A stretch of 64,000 nucleotides of DNA from Dimorphilus gyrociliatus (Eukaryota; Annelida; Polychaeta; Dinophilidae): the NCBI GenBank assembly GCA_904063045.1, contig CAJFCJ010000010.1:992001-1056000 (forward strand), given 5' to 3'. Position numbers and translations under genes: made by a program. The notes under the pieces are model-generated. The model was not told the DNA's origin. It made no database searches and was given only the letters and a program-made list of their open reading frames with translations. The first letter of the stretch is position 1; each line of letters opens with the position of its first letter. Positions 61,362 through 64,000 of the stretch are shown here, piece after piece.

Positions 61362-61547
61362 ATCGCTTCTCGGCCAATTTGGCTTAGATCGTTGTTAGTA
61401 TCTGTTCTTGTCAGCGTAATATCTGACATTCCTTTCATTGAAAGGAAATGATGTTACAGCTTTTTTTGTGAATAGGACAGGCTTTAGTGCTTGCACTTGT
61501 CCGTCCAAGGGTTGACCTCTTATTGCATTAAAGGGGGGGATCGGCCC
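61362..61547 (+). ncRNA. U2 spliceosomal snRNA (diverged copy)
   Basis: The first bases ATCGCTTCTCGGCC match the invariant 5' end of U2, followed by GGCTTAGATC and TAGTATCTGTTCTTGTCAG in the expected order. Stem IIa is TGTCAG (61409-61414) with CTGACA (61423-61428). Relative to the usual TATCAG/CTGATA it has one A-U pair changed to G-C on both sides. Stem IIb is a perfect 8-bp hairpin (61429-61447). A T-rich Sm-type site follows at 61458-61470. Stem III (GGACA 61475-61479 with TGTCC 61498-61502, plus an inner AGTGC/GCACT) and stem IV (GGGTTGA 61509-61515 with TCGGCCC 61541-61547) can form. The stem IV loop TATTGCATTA resembles the U2B'' binding loop. The length (186 nt) is normal. The branch-site recognition stretch reads TTAGTA instead of GTAGTA. 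It may be a working variant or a young pseudogene; the paired changes favour function. Confidence 0.85.
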
Positions 61548-61550
61548 AAT

Positions 61551-61568
61551 TACTCTCATTAGAGAGTA
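61551..61568 (+). other. Perfect 7-bp hairpin just after the U2 gene
   Basis: TACTCTC, loop ATTA, GAGAGTA starts 3 nt after the end of the U2 body. It may be part of the pre-U2 3' tail or a processing signal. It does not look like a standard snRNA 3' box. Confidence 0.45.
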
Positions 61569-62331
61569 CATTTCATTTAAAATAAGTAATTAAGGGGTTT
61601 CAGCAATTCCGAAATTGGTTTTATACATATAAACTAGAGAATAAGTTATATTGCCATTTCTCTTGTAGAGTCTTATCTCCAACAATTGTTTTAAATATGA
61701 AAGAATTCAAAATAAATCCAACAGAAAAACATCAATAATAACTAAATGAATGAATATCAGCAGGTGCAGGTTAAATACATACTAACTAGTGTATATGGAT
61801 CGGAAGAGGAATTGATTAAGTAAAAAAAAAAGGCTGTCATCATTTTTCCATTTACTGAAAATACATTTTCTGATGTGAAACAATGAGAAAATATCTAAAA
61901 GGTATGTAAATATGATAAATACTCAAATTTTAGATTTTAACATTCCTCCACTAGTAACATACATTTATTTCATTAATACAACAAATATTTACATTTGTTA
62001 TTATTTTAAGATAGAAATTCAAAACTAGGTTATTGTTTATTAATTAATGTTTCTTTAACATCAAAGTCATTGTTTTACATGCAAAAAATTTATTTGAATC
62101 ATAAATGCTGCTTATCGATCGTCCTTGAACATTAGGCTTTTATGGACCTACACTCTTTCAAGCTATATTTTAAAAAAAAAATTGTAAGCACACAGTTTTC
62201 TATAAGAGCTTGGCAACGTTCAAAACCGGTTCGGTTTCGAATTATTGAAGCGTGTCGCATGATCTGGCTGTAGACATTTTCATAATAAAGAGTATTTTAC
62301 AAAGGATTTTATTTAATTTCTCCATGTTGAA
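61569..62331. other. Intergenic region between U2 and the zinc-finger gene
   Basis: About 760 bp of AT-rich DNA. No ORF or RNA is recognised. It should hold the promoter of the zinc-finger gene. Confidence 0.5.
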
Positions 62332-64000
62332 ATGTTTACTGGAATAGATATTTCTACAGATAATTTGAAGACTCACTGTGTTGAGAATTATAACGGAAAG
62401 AAGGGACTAAATAATGGTGAACGGAGTACTTACTTGCAAAAATTATTTCCTAAAAGATTTGGGTCAATTAATAGAGCATTAGACCAAATTTTGAATGGTA
62501 AGGTGAAAATAAAAAGATTGAAAAATGATGAAATTGAAAAATGGTTGAAAAAGCCAACAAATAAATCTTCAAAGACAACACAAGATGTTCTATGCTCAGT
62601 TACAACAGCTGATGTAAAAGAAGAATTGGCTGGAAAAGATCCTGAAAAGGATAATACTTTTTCTATGGCACATGAGCAAGAAAAGATACTTGAAAGTTCT
62701 GACAAAGAGATAATGGATAAAACATTTTCCTATTTTGCTCCCCTGGTAAATGGTAAAACAATGGCTTATCCTAAATGTGGAACAGCTTCTTCAAATGGAG
62801 GAGCTGAAAAGGTTTTGGAATTTCACAATTCAACAATATATTACCAATGCTTAATGTGCTGTGAGAACAAAGATTGTTTGGTTGAGCTAATTGAGCATAA
62901 TGTCAGAAAACATCTTTCTGAGAGCATAATGAAATGCGGTTATTGTTTTAAGTTGTTAAATAAAACTTCTTTTGAAATATACCTTCATCAGCGAATGGAA
63001 CATTTTTCTTTACCTGTTAAAATTGAAGAATTTTCACTAAAGAAGGATGCTTGCAAAAGGGTTATTTTCTATCACATGTGTTTGATTTGTAATCATTCAA
63101 CATTGAATGTAAATCATGCATTCTATCATGCTAGTCAACATGTAAACAATGTGATATCGAATTGTCAGTTATGCTCATCAATAGAATACCAGCCAACTAT
63201 GAATGAAGTATGGAACAAAGCCAAACTTCGAGGATACTTTAAATTAAAGCCTCAAACTCAAAACATGTCTGGAGAGAAACAAGGAGATTTTACATTTGAA
63301 GAATTGTTTGAAAAGAAGACTTTTCCATCTAATTTTCCGTTGAAACTGAACAATGAGATCTCTGAATTCACTTCAAAAGAAGGACAATCTAGTACAATTG
63401 CTCAAAATGGAGGAGAGGATGCAATTAATAAACCTAAAAGGTGAGTAATATATTCAATTTGTGATTGTATGAAACTATGATAAACAAAATAAAAAGGTAG
63501 TAGCAAGTTCATAGCTAGTTCTATTAAATTAAACATTTTCTAATCTAAATTCTACCATTATGCTGTGGAAAATTATAATTGCAATTCTTCGACTTTTAAT
63601 CAGGAAATCAATGTTTTTAAGAATGTAAACAGACGTCACTCAGCCAATAGACCAAAAATAGTACTTTTCATTTTAAATTAAAATCTATGAACAGCTGCAA
63701 ATTTCAGTTGTCTAATGTATGGTAAAGTATTAATATGATATCATTATACATAACTATAACCCCTTAACAACCGGAAAATTTACTTGTTAAGGGTATTGAT
63801 TATAAGCATTTATATGTAAACAGCAAGAGTAGAAAAATACTGGGACTGTAGTCTCTTATTGATTTCCTATTAATATTTTACTTGAATATTGTAAAATAAG
63901 AAAATTTCACAATTTTTTCATTTAAGATATTTCTATAACACTATAAATATAATATAAAACTGAAATATATTACTTTTTCAGTAGTAAAATCTGTCCAAAA
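62332..64000 (+). CDS. C2H2-like zinc-finger protein (5' part, runs off the window)
   Basis: Exon 1 is 62332-63440, ending in phase 2 at GTGAGT. The next exon starts at 63982 after TTTTTCAG and reads on in frame (SSKICPK) to the window edge. The upstream ATG at 62324 hits a stop at once, so 62332 is the start. Residues 1-165 are charged and Lys-rich, likely disordered. From about 171 there are Cys/His clusters: C-L-M-C-C with H-x4-H (about 171-195), C-G-Y-C with H-x4-H (about 201-225), and C-L-I-C with several His and then C-Q-L-C (about 249-285). Spacing is irregular, so these are atypical fingers. It is a probable nuclear DNA- or protein-binding factor. The C-terminus is unseen and I do not recognise the family. 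Confidence 0.6.

Overview
The window is AT-rich nuclear DNA of a small animal with a compact genome. Most introns are GT-AG and 50-100 nt long. EGF, PAN, fucolectin-like and C-type lectin exons are almost all bounded by phase-1 introns, and there is a U2 spliceosomal RNA gene and two TMEM151-type membrane protein genes. Together these point to a bilaterian, most likely a spiralian such as a miniature annelid. The species is my inference; the sequence does not state it. All genes that I can support lie on the + strand. There is no CRISPR, operon or prokaryotic feature.

Layout. (1) 1-8791: three tandem paralogues of a secreted protein (the first cut off at the window edge). The two complete copies have a short Cys-rich head, a PAN/apple-like module, about four fucolectin/F5-8C-like (FTP) domains, a 7-10 residue micro-exon and a C-terminal Cys-rich PAN-like module. 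(2) About 10164-31934: one giant gene of about 76 short exons coding about 5,400 residues. Its domain order is EGF, three C-type lectin domains, four EGFs, seven tandem fibrinogen-like domains of the contactin-associated protein (Caspr/CNTNAP) type, three EGFs, vWD-C8-TIL, nearly 60 mostly calcium-binding EGFs, follistatin/Kazal modules around a thrombospondin-1 repeat, and a C-terminal cystine knot. This mucin/vWF-like plan suggests a large oligomerising extracellular glycoprotein. (3) 31935-57560: a sparse region with long AT-rich, CT/GA-rich introns. It holds two TMEM151-like genes (37981-41449 and 53100-57050). Between them lies a less certain two-pass membrane protein gene with a PPPPY motif. 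All three proteins carry PPxY motifs. (4) 57561-59111: an intronless gene for a protein with a C-terminal SOCS box. (5) 61362-61547: a diverged U2 snRNA gene whose stems are preserved by paired substitutions. (6) 62332-64000: the 5' part of a C2H2-like zinc-finger gene that runs off the window.

The first two regions look like secreted, carbohydrate-binding and adhesive proteins (mucus, cuticle or immunity; inference only). The PPxY membrane proteins and the SOCS-box protein both suggest links to ubiquitin ligases, but nothing in the sequence shows that these neighbours work together. The most notable items are the sevenfold Caspr-type fibrinogen-like array inside a vWD/cystine-knot protein, and the U2 gene with an altered branch-site recognition sequence but compensated stems.
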